Assembly (NCBI GenBank): GCA_035760965.1
Contig: DASTRY010000005.1
Span: 1 to 31,173 of the forward strand
Source of the DNA: JADGHX01 sp035760965
GTDB lineage: Bacteria; Pseudomonadota; Gammaproteobacteria; Steroidobacterales; Steroidobacteraceae
Length of the DNA stretch: 31,173 nt
Reading direction: 5' to 3'
Shown: positions 6,651-15,858 of the stretch, piece after piece
How the letters are laid out: every line of letters starts with the position of its first letter
Position numbering within the stretch: the stretch's first letter is position 1
Translations under genes and position numbers: made by a program
The notes under the pieces: generated by a model
Database searches by the model: none
What the model was told of the DNA's origin: nothing
Seen by the model: only the letters and a program-made list of their open reading frames with translations

Positions 6651-8804
6651 TCAGTAGACGTTTACCCCTTCGTGCAGGATCTTCGGCGTGACGAAGATCA
6701 AGAGTTCGTCTTTGTTGTTGGTCCGGCGCGTAGTTTTGAAGAGTCGCCCCAGAACCGGCACGTCGCCGAGGTAGGGCACCTTCGTTTCGTCCCTGCGTTC
6801 TTCGGTCTCCAGGATGCCGCCGAGCACGACGGTCTGACCGTCGTTGACGAGCACCTGCGTGGAAATCTCGCGCGTGTCGATGGACGGCACGCCGACGCCG
6901 CCGCTCGTGACGATGACGGAGCCGACGCTGTCCTTTTTCACGTTCAAGTCGAGAATGATGCGATTGTCCGGCGTGATCTGCGGGGTCACTTTCAGCGACA
7001 GCACCGCCTTCTTGAATTCGACGGTGGTGGCGCCGCTCGACGCGGCCTGCTGATACGGGATCTCGACGCCCTGCTCGATGCTCGCCTCCTTCTGGTTGGC
7101 GGTGATCACGTGCGGGGACGACTTGATCTCGCCGCGACCCTCCGCCTGCATGGCCGAGAGCTCGAGATCGACGATGTAGTTCGAGCCGAGCACCGCGAGA
7201 GCGAGCTTGCCCGCTGCGCTCGTGACCGGCAGGTTCACGTTGTAGCGATCGGTCGCGTTGCCGCCCGTCGGCACCTGCACCGGCGAGATCGTGCCGTTGT
7301 TCTGCAGGTTGTCGAGCGCGGAGCTGAGGCTCGTATCCACGCCCTGCGCACTGCCGCCGACGATGACCGCACCGTCGTCGCCATTCTTCTGGATGTTCGT
7401 GAGACCGGCGCGCACGCCGAGCTCGCGCGAGAAGTCGTCGTTGACGATGACGATGCGCGCTTCGATCAGCACCTGGCGGATCGGAATGTCCAGCGTCGCG
7501 ACCAGCCGCCGGATATCGGCGAGCCGATCAGACGTGTCCTGCAGCAGCAGGGTGTTCGTGCGCTCGTCCACGGCCACCGCGCCGCGCGGCGACAGCAGCG
7601 AGCCGCCCTGCGACTTGATGAGGTCCGCCATGTCCTGCGCCTTCGCGTAGTTCACCTGCACGAACTCGGAGCGCAGCGGCGCGAGCTCCTGAATGTCCTT
7701 GCGCGCGGCGAGCTCCGCCTTCTCGCGCGACGCCAGCTCATCCGCCGGCGCCACGATGATGACGTTGTCCTGCTTGCGCTTGTCGAGGCCCTTCGTCTTC
7801 AGAACGATGTCGAGCGCCTGATCCCAGGGTACGTTCTGCAAGCGCAGCGTGACGCTGCCCGTCACCGAGTCGCTCACGACGATGTTCTGGCCGCTCGCAT
7901 CGGCGAGCAGCTGCAGCACCGCGCGCGTCTCGATGTCCTGGAAGTTCAGCGTGAGGCGCTCGCCGGTGTAGACCGGCTTGTCTTCCTGCGCGACCTGCGC
8001 CTTGCGCTGCGGGCTCACCTCGACGACGTACTGGTCGTCCGACTGATACGCGAGATGCTGGAAGTCGCCCGTCGCGTTCACGACGATGCGCGCATCGTTG
8101 CCCGTGCGGACCACGTCGAACGAGGACACGGGCGTGCCGAAGTCCGTCGCGTCGTAGCGGCGCATGAGGTTGTTCGGCAGCTCGGTGCCGGAGAAGTCGA
8201 TGACGATCTGGTTCCCGAGCTGGCGCTGGTTGATCGGGGTCCGCGGGTCCGTGAGCTTCACGATCACGCGGCCGGCACCGTCGGTGCCACGGCGGAAGTC
8301 GATCGAACGAATCGCGCGCACGCTGGCAGTGCTCGCACCGGCGCCCTGCGGCTGAGCGGTGCGTGCGACCGCGGCGGCCGCCGCAGTCTGCGGCGCACCC
8401 GAGCCGAGCGTGACGATGATGTTGTTGCCGTCGACGCGCGTGTCATACGGCAGCAGCCGATCGAGGTTCAGCACGAGGCGCGTGCGATCCTTCGCTTCGG
8501 CCGCGAGAATCGTGTCGAGGCCCGCCGCCTTCACTTCGATACGCCGCGAGGGCAGCGCGAGCGTCGTGTTCGGCAGATCGAAGGAGATGCGCGCCGGGTT
8601 GTCGATGGTGAAGGAGAGCGGTTCGGCCGCCGGCCCCGACAGGCGCATGGTGAGCTGGAGCTGATTGCCCGGCAGCGTCTGCACGTCGATCGCTTGCAGC
8701 TTCGTGGTGTCCGCCGCGGTGGCGGTGCCGAACAGGGCACCGAGCACGAGCGTAGCGGCGAACCACTTGGCCGCACTCAGGATCCGATTCATCGGGCGTT
8801 GCAT
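6651..8804 (-). CDS. pilQ: Type IV pilus secretin PilQ
   Basis: This 717-residue protein forms the outer-membrane pore through which the pilus is extruded. A signal peptide spans about 1-30 (cut near TATA/ADTT). Two AMIN-like peptidoglycan-binding domains lie at about 38-125 and 147-235, an STN domain at about 278-348 (LNFQDIETRAVLQLLADASG), an N1 ring-building domain at about 375-440, and the secretin core from about 441 to the end, with the typical VPYLGDVPVLGRLFK and ELLIFVTPKIL. The ATG at 8804 has GGGAG ten bases upstream and is preferred to the ATG four codons later. It lies 28 bp after pilP in pilMNOPQ. Confidence 0.97.
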   Translation of the reverse strand: MQRPMNRILSAAKWFAATLVLGALFGTATAADTTKLQAIDVQTLPGNQLQLTMRLSGPAAEPLSFTIDNPARISFDLPNTTLALPSRRIEVKAAGLDTILAAEAKDRTRLVLNLDRLLPYDTRVDGNNIIVTLGSGAPQTAAAAAVARTAQPQGAGASTASVRAIRSIDFRRGTDGAGRVIVKLTDPRTPINQRQLGNQIVIDFSGTELPNNLMRRYDATDFGTPVSSFDVVRTGNDARIVVNATGDFQHLAYQSDDQYVVEVSPQRKAQVAQEDKPVYTGERLTLNFQDIETRAVLQLLADASGQNIVVSDSVTGSVTLRLQNVPWDQALDIVLKTKGLDKRKQDNVIIVAPADELASREKAELAARKDIQELAPLRSEFVQVNYAKAQDMADLIKSQGGSLLSPRGAVAVDERTNTLLLQDTSDRLADIRRLVATLDIPIRQVLIEARIVIVNDDFSRELGVRAGLTNIQKNGDDGAVIVGGSAQGVDTSLSSALDNLQNNGTISPVQVPTGGNATDRYNVNLPVTSAAGKLALAVLGSNYIVDLELSAMQAEGRGEIKSSPHVITANQKEASIEQGVEIPYQQAASSGATTVEFKKAVLSLKVTPQITPDNRIILDLNVKKDSVGSVIVTSGGVGVPSIDTREISTQVLVNDGQTVVLGGILETEERRDETKVPYLGDVPVLGRLFKTTRRTNNKDELLIFVTPKILHEGVNVY

Positions 8805-8832
8805 GTTCTGGGACTCCCTGCTCTCGAAACGA

Positions 8833-9357
8833 CTACTCGGTCAGGCCGAGCGCTGCGGGGCGCTCGATATAGCCGCCAAGGCCGTCGGGAACGATTTCGA
8901 TAAGACTGATCTTCGAGGGCGTGATCTCGGTGATGCGTCCGTCGGACTGTCCGAGATAGTTGCCGACGACGACGCGGTGCACGAGGTTGTCCTTCGTTTG
9001 CACCAGGCCGTAGTAGTGGCCGCCGAGCTTCAAGGTGCCGACCATCTTCAGCGTGTCGAGCGAGAACTGCTCGAGGAACTCGCGATTGCGCTTCACGTCG
9101 GGCCGCACGCCGGCGCTGCCGGGACCGCCCGGGCTGCCGGGCTGGAAAGGCGAGCGCAGCGAGGCCGCGGAATAGATGAACGCGTCGTAGGGCTTCACTT
9201 CCGGCAGCGGCTCGACGCGGCCGCCCGGCTCCTTCTTGGTGTCCTCGATGAAGCGCGTCAGCTCGTCGTCCGCACTCGAGCACGCCGCCAACGAGGCAAG
9301 CAGCGCGCAGCCGAGCGCGGCGCAGAGAGCGAGACGAGTGCTGTTATTGGCGTGCAT
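8833..9357 (-). CDS. pilP: Type IV pilus assembly lipoprotein PilP
   Basis: This 174-residue inner-membrane lipoprotein links the PilN-PilO dimer to the secretin PilQ. The signal ends with LAAC (C26). The disordered N-terminal part carries the typical DELTRFIEDTKKEPGGRVEPLPEVKPY segment, followed by LRSPFQPG. The C-terminal beta domain (about 85-174) includes LDTLKMVGTLKLGG and LVHRVVVGNYLGQSDGRI. The length is normal. It lies 31 bp after pilO. Confidence 0.96.
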   Translation of the reverse strand: MHANNSTRLALCAALGCALLASLAACSSADDELTRFIEDTKKEPGGRVEPLPEVKPYDAFIYSAASLRSPFQPGSPGGPGSAGVRPDVKRNREFLEQFSLDTLKMVGTLKLGGHYYGLVQTKDNLVHRVVVGNYLGQSDGRITEITPSKISLIEIVPDGLGGYIERPAALGLTE

Positions 9358-9388
9358 TCGGTAGACCCACCCGGTGGAAAGCTGTGCG

Positions 9389-10045
9389 TCAGCTCGACGG
9401 CCGGCGCGCGGCGCCCTGCTGTTTCTTCTCCGCTTCGGCGGCCGCGATCTCCTCTTCGTCGAGGTAGCGGTACGTCTTCGCCGTGAGGTCGAGCGTCAAG
9501 TTGTCGTACGCTCCCTTCGCGTCCACCGGTTTGATCTCGATGTCGTGCAGCGTCACGATGCGCGGCAGCGCGGCGATGCCGCTCACGAATTCACCGAACT
9601 CGTGATAGCTGCCGGTCAGGCGAATCTTGATGGGTAGCTCGGCATAGAAGTCGCGCTTCTGCTCCTGCGCCGGCTGGAACAGCTTCTCCTCGAGACCCGC
9701 GGCGAGACCGGTCTGCGAGATGTCGACGAGGAGATTCGGCACTTCGGTCTTGCCGGGCAGCTGGCGCAGCAACGCGCCGAACGAGCGCTCGATGTCCTTC
9801 AGCTGCTGCTTGTAGACCTCGAGGTTCACGGCCTTCGCGTGCTTCGTCTTGAATTCATCGCGCAGCGCGCGCTCGTCGGCCTCACGCCGCTCGAGCTCGG
9901 GCTTTTGGTTCTGCCACACGAGGAAGTACGACAGGGCGATCGCGAGCACCACGAACCAGATGGCCACCGCGCCGATGCGGAACGGCAGCGGCCAACGGCC
10001 CGGGTCCTGCGGATCTAGCGAACGCAGCTCTTCGAGCAGATTCAC
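9389..10045 (-). CDS. pilO: Type IV pilus alignment protein PilO
   Basis: This 218-residue inner-membrane protein dimerises with PilN and helps couple the cytoplasmic motor to the secretin. One transmembrane helix is at about 22-44 (IGAVAIWFVVLAIALSYFLV), then a coiled coil (about 48-95), then a ferredoxin-like periplasmic domain with LPGKTEVPNLLVDISQTGL and SYHEFGEFVSGIAALPRIVTL. The start is a GTG whose bases overlap the pilN stop (GTGA), implying translational coupling. The C-terminal tail is Ala/Lys/Arg-rich. Confidence 0.96.
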   Translation of the reverse strand: MNLLEELRSLDPQDPGRWPLPFRIGAVAIWFVVLAIALSYFLVWQNQKPELERREADERALRDEFKTKHAKAVNLEVYKQQLKDIERSFGALLRQLPGKTEVPNLLVDISQTGLAAGLEEKLFQPAQEQKRDFYAELPIKIRLTGSYHEFGEFVSGIAALPRIVTLHDIEIKPVDAKGAYDNLTLDLTAKTYRYLDEEEIAAAEAEKKQQGAARRPSS

Positions 10046-10644
10046 GGCGTCCCCCTGCTGGCGAGCTTGCCGGGCATTTTCTTCGTATCGGCGTCATTGC
10101 CGACATTGCTTACCTGATCGGCGAACAGCGTGAAGCTCGAGCCCGATACGGCCTGACCGGTCTGCACCTGCACGACCTCGAGCTCGGGATTCTTCAGCCA
10201 CTCCGAGCCGTCGATGTTGCGCATGAAGGTCGACACGCGCGTGCTCGACTGCGCGATGCCTTCGAACTTCAGCCGCTTGTCCGTCTGCTTCACGGAGGTG
10301 AGATACACGCCCTCCGGCAGCTGCCGCACGATCTCGTCGAACAGGTGCACGATCTCCGGCCGCGAGCGCTGCAGCTTTTCGATGATCTCCATGCGCGCGA
10401 TGAACTTCTGCTTCGCGCTCTCGAGGTTGTTGATCTCCTCGATCTGCTTGTCGAGGATCTTGATCTCCTCGCGCAGGCGCTCGTTGCGCGCATCCTGCGC
10501 GTCGATCATCGAGCCGAACATCATGTAGGTGCCGCCCATCGCGACGAGCGCGGCGAGCGTCGCCCCGCCGATCGCAACTCCGAAGGCGAGCTTGCGCTCC
10601 TTGCGCTGCTCTTCACGCCAGGGAAGTAGGTTTATGCGTGGCAT
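10042..10644 (-). CDS. pilN: Type IV pilus assembly protein PilN
   Basis: This 200-residue inner-membrane protein has INLLPWRE at residues 4-11, the conserved cytoplasmic peptide that binds PilM. A transmembrane helix spans about 20-43, followed by a charged coiled coil (about 48-95) and a periplasmic domain with LPEGVYLTSVKQ that pairs with PilO. It starts one base after the pilM stop and overlaps pilO by 4 bp, so expression is coupled. Confidence 0.96.
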   Translation of the reverse strand: MPRINLLPWREEQRKERKLAFGVAIGGATLAALVAMGGTYMMFGSMIDAQDARNERLREEIKILDKQIEEINNLESAKQKFIARMEIIEKLQRSRPEIVHLFDEIVRQLPEGVYLTSVKQTDKRLKFEGIAQSSTRVSTFMRNIDGSEWLKNPELEVVQVQTGQAVSGSSFTLFADQVSNVGNDADTKKMPGKLASRGTP

Positions 10645-10645
10645 G

Positions 10646-11710
10646 TCAGTCGAAGCTCCGCAGAGCGAGACCGCAAGCGGTCAGGAGAGCCGTGGCATCG
10701 CGCTGCACGGCTTGCGCCTTGGCGCGAGAAGACAGTTTCATCTGGCCGAGCGGATCGCCGCGCTCCGCGGAAATACCGACGCGGCTCGCGATGACGTCGG
10801 CGACGCCCGGAATGTTCGCGCAGCCGCCGCACACGAGAATCTTCTCCGGCTGCTCGCGCCCGGAGCCCGATGCGAGATAGAACTGCAGCGAGCGGCTCAC
10901 TTGCTGCGTCATGTCGTCGATGAACGGATCGAGCACCTCGGACTGATAGTTGCCCGGCAACCCGCCTTCCTTCTTCGCGCGGCCCGCTTCCTCCATGGAG
11001 AGGCCGTACGTGCGCATGATCTCTTCGGTGAGCTGCTGCCCGCCGAAGGCGAAGTCGCGCGTGTACACGACTTTCAGATTGCGCAGCACGCTGAAGGTCG
11101 TGCTGCTCGCGCCGAAGTCCACCACCGCGATCGTGCGGTCGATACCCCCGTCTGGCATCTGGTGCGTCATCAGCTTGCACGCGTTCTCGAGCGCGAACGC
11201 TTCGACGTCGACGATCTTGGCGGTGAGACCCGCGGCCTTCACGGCGGCCTGACGCTGCTCGACGTTCTCGGTGCGCGTCGCGACGAGCAGCACGTCGTTC
11301 GTTTCGGGATCCTTCTCGGACGGACCGAGCACTTCGAAGTCGTAGCTCACTTCGTCCATCGGGAAGGGGATGTACTGATCGGCCTGCAGCTCGACCTGCG
11401 CTTCGAGATCGCCCGCGCGCAAGGTGCGCGGCATCTGGATCACCTTGGTGATCGCCGCGTCTCCGCTGATGGCCACGGCCACTTCGCTGCTCTTCGCGCC
11501 GGCGCGCTTCACGGCGCGGCGGATGGCCTCGCCGACCGCTTCCGCGTCGACGACGGCTTTTTCATTGATCGCGTTCTGCGGTGTGGGCTCCGCCGCGTAC
11601 GCCTCGACGCGATACTGACCGCCGGACTCGGCGAGCTCGATGAGCTTCACCGACGATGTCGTGATATCGAGACCGAGAAGTGGACGGTATTTACGCTTGA
11701 GCAGGAACAT
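10646..11710 (-). CDS. pilM: Type IV pilus actin-like ATPase PilM
   Basis: This 354-residue cytoplasmic protein has an actin/FtsA fold. The nucleotide-binding motifs are LLGLDITTSSVKLIEL (phosphate 1), AVVDFGASSTTFSVL (phosphate 2) and LVCGGCANIPG (adenosine). It binds the PilN N-terminal peptide and signals to the trans-envelope complex. It is first in pilMNOPQ, with AAGGA nine bases before the ATG and a candidate promoter at 11774-11802. It is divergent from mrcA, an arrangement kept in many type IV pilus gammaproteobacteria. Confidence 0.97.
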   Translation of the reverse strand: MFLLKRKYRPLLGLDITTSSVKLIELAESGGQYRVEAYAAEPTPQNAINEKAVVDAEAVGEAIRRAVKRAGAKSSEVAVAISGDAAITKVIQMPRTLRAGDLEAQVELQADQYIPFPMDEVSYDFEVLGPSEKDPETNDVLLVATRTENVEQRQAAVKAAGLTAKIVDVEAFALENACKLMTHQMPDGGIDRTIAVVDFGASSTTFSVLRNLKVVYTRDFAFGGQQLTEEIMRTYGLSMEEAGRAKKEGGLPGNYQSEVLDPFIDDMTQQVSRSLQFYLASGSGREQPEKILVCGGCANIPGVADVIASRVGISAERGDPLGQMKLSSRAKAQAVQRDATALLTACGLALRSFD

Positions 11711-12194
11711 TTATTTGTATCCTTATCAGAAGGTTACGCTCGAAAGCGCCCGCCAAGCTTGAATTTGGAAGCCACTATATAACAGCGCAAAGTTAAATTG
11801 AACGTGAGAACGCTCATGGAACCGCTGCTTTAGCGGCGCACGCCGCCCGATCTGTAGTTGCTCGCACGTACGTACTCTCGACATTCAGTGATCAACGACG
11901 CCGCAGCTTACGAGGACCGCTTCTGGAAAATCCGGAATACGGTCAAACAACGTGGATCCAGAGGAGCTGCGAATGCGCCACAGCGTGAGGAGGACGGTCG
12001 CAGTGACGTTACTTGCCCACATTTTCCTGCGGACACAGATGGTCTAACGTCTTGCGCCGGCAACCCCGCTGTCGTAGGCACTCGCGCCCTTAGACCGGAG
12101 GCTTTGCGTCCTCACCTTTCGGTGAGTTTGCCCTGAAACGCGGGCTACTATGCATAGCGGTAGGAAGTAGCGCAAGCAGGCAGAGTGGCAATCT
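11711..12194. other. Divergent intergenic region pilM / mrcA (484 bp)
   Basis: No convincing gene lies here. It is AT-richer than its flanks and holds the pilM promoter candidate. A 5-bp hairpin at 11822-11836 and a 6-bp hairpin CTCACC-TTTC-GGTGAG at 12111-12126 lie on the mrcA side. A 92-codon plus-strand frame at 11858-12136 has no recognisable features and I do not call it a gene. Confidence 0.6.
11774..11802 (-). promoter_or_regulatory. pilM: Candidate sigma70 promoter for pilMNOPQ
   Basis: On the minus strand TATAGT (11779-11774, 5 of 6 matches) lies 17 bases after TTCAAT (11802-11797, 3 of 6). Transcription would begin about 55-60 bases before the pilM ATG. Confidence 0.4.
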
Positions 12195-14654
12195 GTGAAA
12201 CGGAAATACATTCGACTGATGGGGTTCGGAGCGGCGGGTGTGATCCTGCTCACACTTGCCGGCGCCTACGCGCTCGCCTGCAGCTTCGTGTACGTGGCGC
12301 CATCCCTTCCCTCGGTGGAAGCGATGCGGAAAGTGGAATTCCAGGTGCCGTTGCGCGTTTACACCGCGAGCAATGAACTTATTGCGCAGATCGGCGAGCA
12401 GCGGCGCATCCCTGTGACATATGACCAGATCCCGCCGCTCGTGCGCGAGGCGTTCCTCGCGGCCGAGGACGACGAGTTCTTCCACCACCGCGGCATCGAC
12501 TTCGGCGGCGTGCTGCGCGCGGTGTTCGTGAACCTGCTGACCGCCGAGAAATCGCAGGGCGCGAGCACGATCACGCAGCAGGCCGCGCGCAACATGTTCC
12601 TCACGCTCGACAAGACGTGGCGGCGCAAGCTCTCGGAGCTCTTCGTCACGCTACGCATGGAGAGCGCATTCACGAAGCAGGAAATTCTCGGCCTCTACTT
12701 GAACGTCATTTTCTTCGGGCAGCGCGCCTACGGCGTGGCGGCTGCGGCCGAGACGTTCTTCGGCAAGCCGCTCGACCAGCTCACCGTGTCCGAAGCGGCG
12801 ACGCTCGCGGGCTTGCCGCAAGCGCCGTCGCGGTACAACCCGATCACCAATCCCGAGCTCGCGCAGGCGCGGCGCGGGTATGTGCTCGGGCGCATGCACA
12901 AGCTCGGATACATCGACGATGCGACGTACGCTGCCGCGCAGAGCGAACCCGTCCGTGCGCGCGCGCATGGTCCGCTCTACTCAGTCGATGCGCCCTATAT
13001 AGCGGAGATGGCACGTCTCGATCTGCGCGCGCGCTTCGGCGCCGCCGCCGAGAGCGCCGGCTACAAGGTGTACACCACCATTGACGGCAGGCTGCAGACG
13101 GCTGCGAATCGCGCCGTGCGGCTCGGCCTCATCGAGTACGACCGGCGCCACGGCTGGCGCGGCCCGCTCGGTCACGCAGAGCTGCCGGCTTCGAAGGAAG
13201 ACGAGAAATACGAGGCGTTGCTCGACGAGTACTCCACCGTCGGCCTGCTGACGCCCGCAATCGTCGTCGCGACCACCGAGAAGACGGCACGCGTGTTCGT
13301 GAAGTCACACGGGTTCGCGCAGGTGGGCTGGGAGGGCATCGGCTGGGCGCAGAAAGAGGGCGGCCCCGCACCGAAATCGACGAGCGACGTGGTGGTACCA
13401 GGAGACGTCGTGTACGTCGTGACGGACGGGCGCGGGACCGCGCAGATTGCGCAGGTGCCCGAGGCGCAGAGCGCGCTCGTGGCGCTCGATCCGCGCGATG
13501 GCGGCATCGTCGCGCTCGTCGGCGGCTTCGACTACTTCTCCAACAAGTACAACCGCGTCACGCAGGCGCGGCGACTTCCGGGCTCGGGATTCAAGCCGTT
13601 CCTGTACTCGGCCGCGCTCGAGAACGGCTTCACGCCGGCCTCCGTTCTGCTCGATGCGCCGATCGTGCTCGAGGGCGACGGCATGGAAACCTCGTGGCGA
13701 CCCGAGAACGACGGCGGTCAGTTCCGCGGGCCGACGCGGCTGCGCGAAGCGCTGTATCGCTCGCGTAACCTCGTATCGATCCGGCTGTTGCGGACGATGG
13801 GCACGGGCCCGGCGATGGACTACATCACGCGCTTCGGCTTCGACAAGAAGGACCTGCCGAACAACCTGACGCTCGCGCTCGGCACGGTGCAGGTGACGCC
13901 GCTGCAGCTCGCGGCGGGCTACGCCGTGTTCGCGAACGGCGGCTACCGCGTGCAGCCGTACTACATCGATCGCATCGAGAACGCGGCAGGCGAGGTCGTG
14001 TACCGGGCGGCGCCGCGCATCGCGTGCGACGTGTGCGAGCGCCCGGTCGATCTGCACGATCTCGCCGGCTCCGCCTCGGGCATGGACCGCATCACGGCCG
14101 CGGACTCGTTGCGCGGCGGCCGCGGCGCCCTGCCGCCTGAGCAGCTCGCGGAGCGCGTGATCTCGCCGCAGAACGCCTGGCTCATGACCGACATGATGAG
14201 CGACGTCATCAAGCGCGGCACGGGCCGACGCGCGCTCGCGCTCGGGCGCTCGGACATCGCGGGCAAGACCGGCACCACGAACGAGGCCAAGGACACGTGG
14301 TTCAACGGCTTCACGGACAACCTCGTCGCGACCGTGTGGGTCGGCTTCGACCAGGAGCGCTCGCTCGGCGAAGCGGAGGAAGGTGCGAGGACCGCCCTTC
14401 CCATCTGGATGCACTTCATGCGAGAAGCGCTGAAGGGCGTGCCGCAGGTGCATCGTCCGATGCCGGACGGTCTCGTGACGCTGCGCATTCAGCCGGATAC
14501 GGGCATGCTTGCGAGCGGCGAGAATCCGGATGCGATACTCGAGACGTTCATGACGGACCATCTGCCGACCGGCACCGCGCCGGGCGGCGTGGAGGGCGGC
14601 AATCCGAACACGACCACTGCAGGAGATTCATCGGCGGGCGAGCCGATATTCTGA
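12195..14654 (+). CDS. mrcA: Penicillin-binding protein 1A (class A, bifunctional)
   Basis: This 819-residue inner-membrane enzyme polymerises glycan strands and cross-links peptides in the periplasm. The start is GTG. A transmembrane anchor lies at about 10-33. The glycosyltransferase domain has its catalytic E91 in AAEDDEFFHHRGID and continues with QGASTITQQAARN. An OB-like linker domain follows (about 310-420). The transpeptidase domain has S464-G-F-K467 (SxxK, active serine), S523-R-N525 (SxN) and K691-T-G (KTG). The length is typical of PBP1A. It is divergent from pilMNOPQ, and a 21-bp gap to the next plus-strand gene suggests co-transcription. Confidence 0.96.
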   Translation: MKRKYIRLMGFGAAGVILLTLAGAYALACSFVYVAPSLPSVEAMRKVEFQVPLRVYTASNELIAQIGEQRRIPVTYDQIPPLVREAFLAAEDDEFFHHRGIDFGGVLRAVFVNLLTAEKSQGASTITQQAARNMFLTLDKTWRRKLSELFVTLRMESAFTKQEILGLYLNVIFFGQRAYGVAAAAETFFGKPLDQLTVSEAATLAGLPQAPSRYNPITNPELAQARRGYVLGRMHKLGYIDDATYAAAQSEPVRARAHGPLYSVDAPYIAEMARLDLRARFGAAAESAGYKVYTTIDGRLQTAANRAVRLGLIEYDRRHGWRGPLGHAELPASKEDEKYEALLDEYSTVGLLTPAIVVATTEKTARVFVKSHGFAQVGWEGIGWAQKEGGPAPKSTSDVVVPGDVVYVVTDGRGTAQIAQVPEAQSALVALDPRDGGIVALVGGFDYFSNKYNRVTQARRLPGSGFKPFLYSAALENGFTPASVLLDAPIVLEGDGMETSWRPENDGGQFRGPTRLREALYRSRNLVSIRLLRTMGTGPAMDYITRFGFDKKDLPNNLTLALGTVQVTPLQLAAGYAVFANGGYRVQPYYIDRIENAAGEVVYRAAPRIACDVCERPVDLHDLAGSASGMDRITAADSLRGGRGALPPEQLAERVISPQNAWLMTDMMSDVIKRGTGRRALALGRSDIAGKTGTTNEAKDTWFNGFTDNLVATVWVGFDQERSLGEAEEGARTALPIWMHFMREALKGVPQVHRPMPDGLVTLRIQPDTGMLASGENPDAILETFMTDHLPTGTAPGGVEGGNPNTTTAGDSSAGEPIF

Positions 14655-14675
14655 CGGGCCAATACGAGAACGAAC

Positions 14676-15302
14676 ATGCAAGCGAGCGGGACGATGCCAA
14701 AGAAATTTCCTCCCCGAACCGAGAACCTGCGGCGGGCACTGGCGCAGGAGGCTGCACGAGTCATGGCCGAGCACGGCATCCGCGATTTCCTGTTCGCCAA
14801 ACGCAAGGCCGCCGAGCGCTTCGGTGTGACGGACAACGCCGTGCTCCCCAAGAACACGGAGATCGAGGATGCGCTTGCGGAGTACCAGCGGCTGTTCGGC
14901 GGCGACGAGCACGTCGAGACCCTCTACGCGCAGCGCCAGGTGGCGCTCGAAGCGATGCGCCGCCTGCAGGAGTTCGAGCCGCGGCTCGTCGGCGCGGTAC
15001 TGAGCGGCACCGCCACGCCGCACTCCGAGGTGCAGATCCACCTCTTTGCGGATCGCGCGGAGAGCGTCGCGATCCGGCTGATGGATCAGGGCATCCCGCA
15101 CGACGTCACCGAGCGGCGGGTGAAGATGAACGCGGAGCGGGTGGTCGCCTACCCCGGTCTCTCGTTCGAGATCGACGATCAGCCGATCGAGGCGACGGTG
15201 TTTCCGATGGATGCGATCCGGCAGGCGCCCGTCAGCCCCGTCGACGGCAAGCCGATGAAGCGCGCCAACGTCAACGAGGTCGAGCAGCTGCTGAACAGCT
15301 GA
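14676..15302 (+). CDS. Conserved protein of unknown function
   Basis: This 208-residue, probably cytoplasmic protein has no signal or membrane segment. The N-terminal part is helical and basic (RALAQEAARVMAEHGIRDFLFAKRKAAERFG). The centre, RLVGAVLSGTATPHSEVQIHLFAD, resembles the G-S/G-T turn followed by an acidic strand seen in minimal nucleotidyltransferases, but the metal-binding DxD is not clear, so no activity is claimed. The C-terminus has SPVDGKPMKRA, which I recall in gammaproteobacterial homologues. The start may be the ATG at 14676 or six codons later at 14694 (AGCGGG just upstream). It follows mrcA by 21 bp and converges on pilE. Confidence 0.75.
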   Translation: MQASGTMPKKFPPRTENLRRALAQEAARVMAEHGIRDFLFAKRKAAERFGVTDNAVLPKNTEIEDALAEYQRLFGGDEHVETLYAQRQVALEAMRRLQEFEPRLVGAVLSGTATPHSEVQIHLFADRAESVAIRLMDQGIPHDVTERRVKMNAERVVAYPGLSFEIDDQPIEATVFPMDAIRQAPVSPVDGKPMKRANVNEVEQLLNS

Positions 15303-15313
15303 GGCGCATCGGA

Positions 15314-15360
15314 GCGCGCACGCGCGGAGGACGCGTGTGCGCGCCTCGACGTTGTTCTTC
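15314..15360 (+). terminator. Hairpin and T-rich run between convergent genes
   Basis: GCGCGCACGCG (15314-15324) pairs with 15332-15344 with a two-base bulge, followed by the T-rich GTTGTTCTTC (15351-15360). An alternative pairing GAGGCGC/GCGCCTC (15301-15307 and 15341-15347) is also possible. It would end the mrcA transcript before the oppositely oriented pilE. Confidence 0.45.
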
Positions 15361-15384
15361 TCCGCCCGGCCGTCGAGTAAGGCT

Positions 15385-15840
15385 CTACTTGTTCCAGCAG
15401 TCCGCCGCCGTCACGCCGCTGGCCGCGCCGGTGACGCCCTTCGTTCCGAGCTCGTTCACGGTGAACGTGCCGCATTTGTCACCGGCCATGGGACCGGGGT
15501 CGATGGGCTCCGCGATCAGCGTGAACGTCGTCGGCGTGAGGCTGTCCTCGACGAACTTGATGTTGTAGCGCGCCGTGCCCTCCTTCGGAGATTGCTTCAC
15601 CGGCAGACTATCCGCGGTGATGGCGTCGCCGGAGCCATTCACGCTGTAGGCGTTGCTCACGGTGCGAATGCGCTCGAGGAACTGCACGTCCTCGAGCAGC
15701 ACGGCCTTCGCTTCCGAACGACTCGCGCGCCGCATGTATTCGCGGTACGACGGGATGGCCAGGCTGGCCAGCACCGCGACGATGACGACCACCGTCATCA
15801 GCTCGACCAACGTGAAGCCGCTTTGCCTGCGATGACTCAT
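15385..15840 (-). CDS. pilE: Type IV pilin-like protein PilE (minor pilin)
   Basis: This 151-residue prepilin has the leader MSHRRQSG, cut before F9, and the class III signal FTLVELMTVVVIVAVLASLAIPSY with Glu at mature position 5. The remainder is a short globular head with two C-terminal cysteines (C123 region and CWNK end) that can form the D-loop disulfide. It is last in the fimT-pilVWXY1E operon, 18 bp after pilY1, with AAGGCGG upstream. The operon position suggests a minor, tip-complex pilin rather than the major subunit. Confidence 0.93.
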   Translation of the reverse strand: MSHRRQSGFTLVELMTVVVIVAVLASLAIPSYREYMRRASRSEAKAVLLEDVQFLERIRTVSNAYSVNGSGDAITADSLPVKQSPKEGTARYNIKFVEDSLTPTTFTLIAEPIDPGPMAGDKCGTFTVNELGTKGVTGAASGVTAADCWNK

Positions 15841-15858
15841 TGCCGTGCCGCCTTTTCC

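Noticed and set aside
4115..8903. Two very long plus-strand open frames opposite the lipoprotein and pilQ genes
   Set aside because: They are antisense shadows of GC-rich genes with strong minus-strand evidence; the Arg/Ala/His/Asp-rich translation has no domain.
11858..12136. 92-codon plus-strand frame before mrcA
   Set aside because: No ribosome binding site, no recognisable motif and no conservation evidence.
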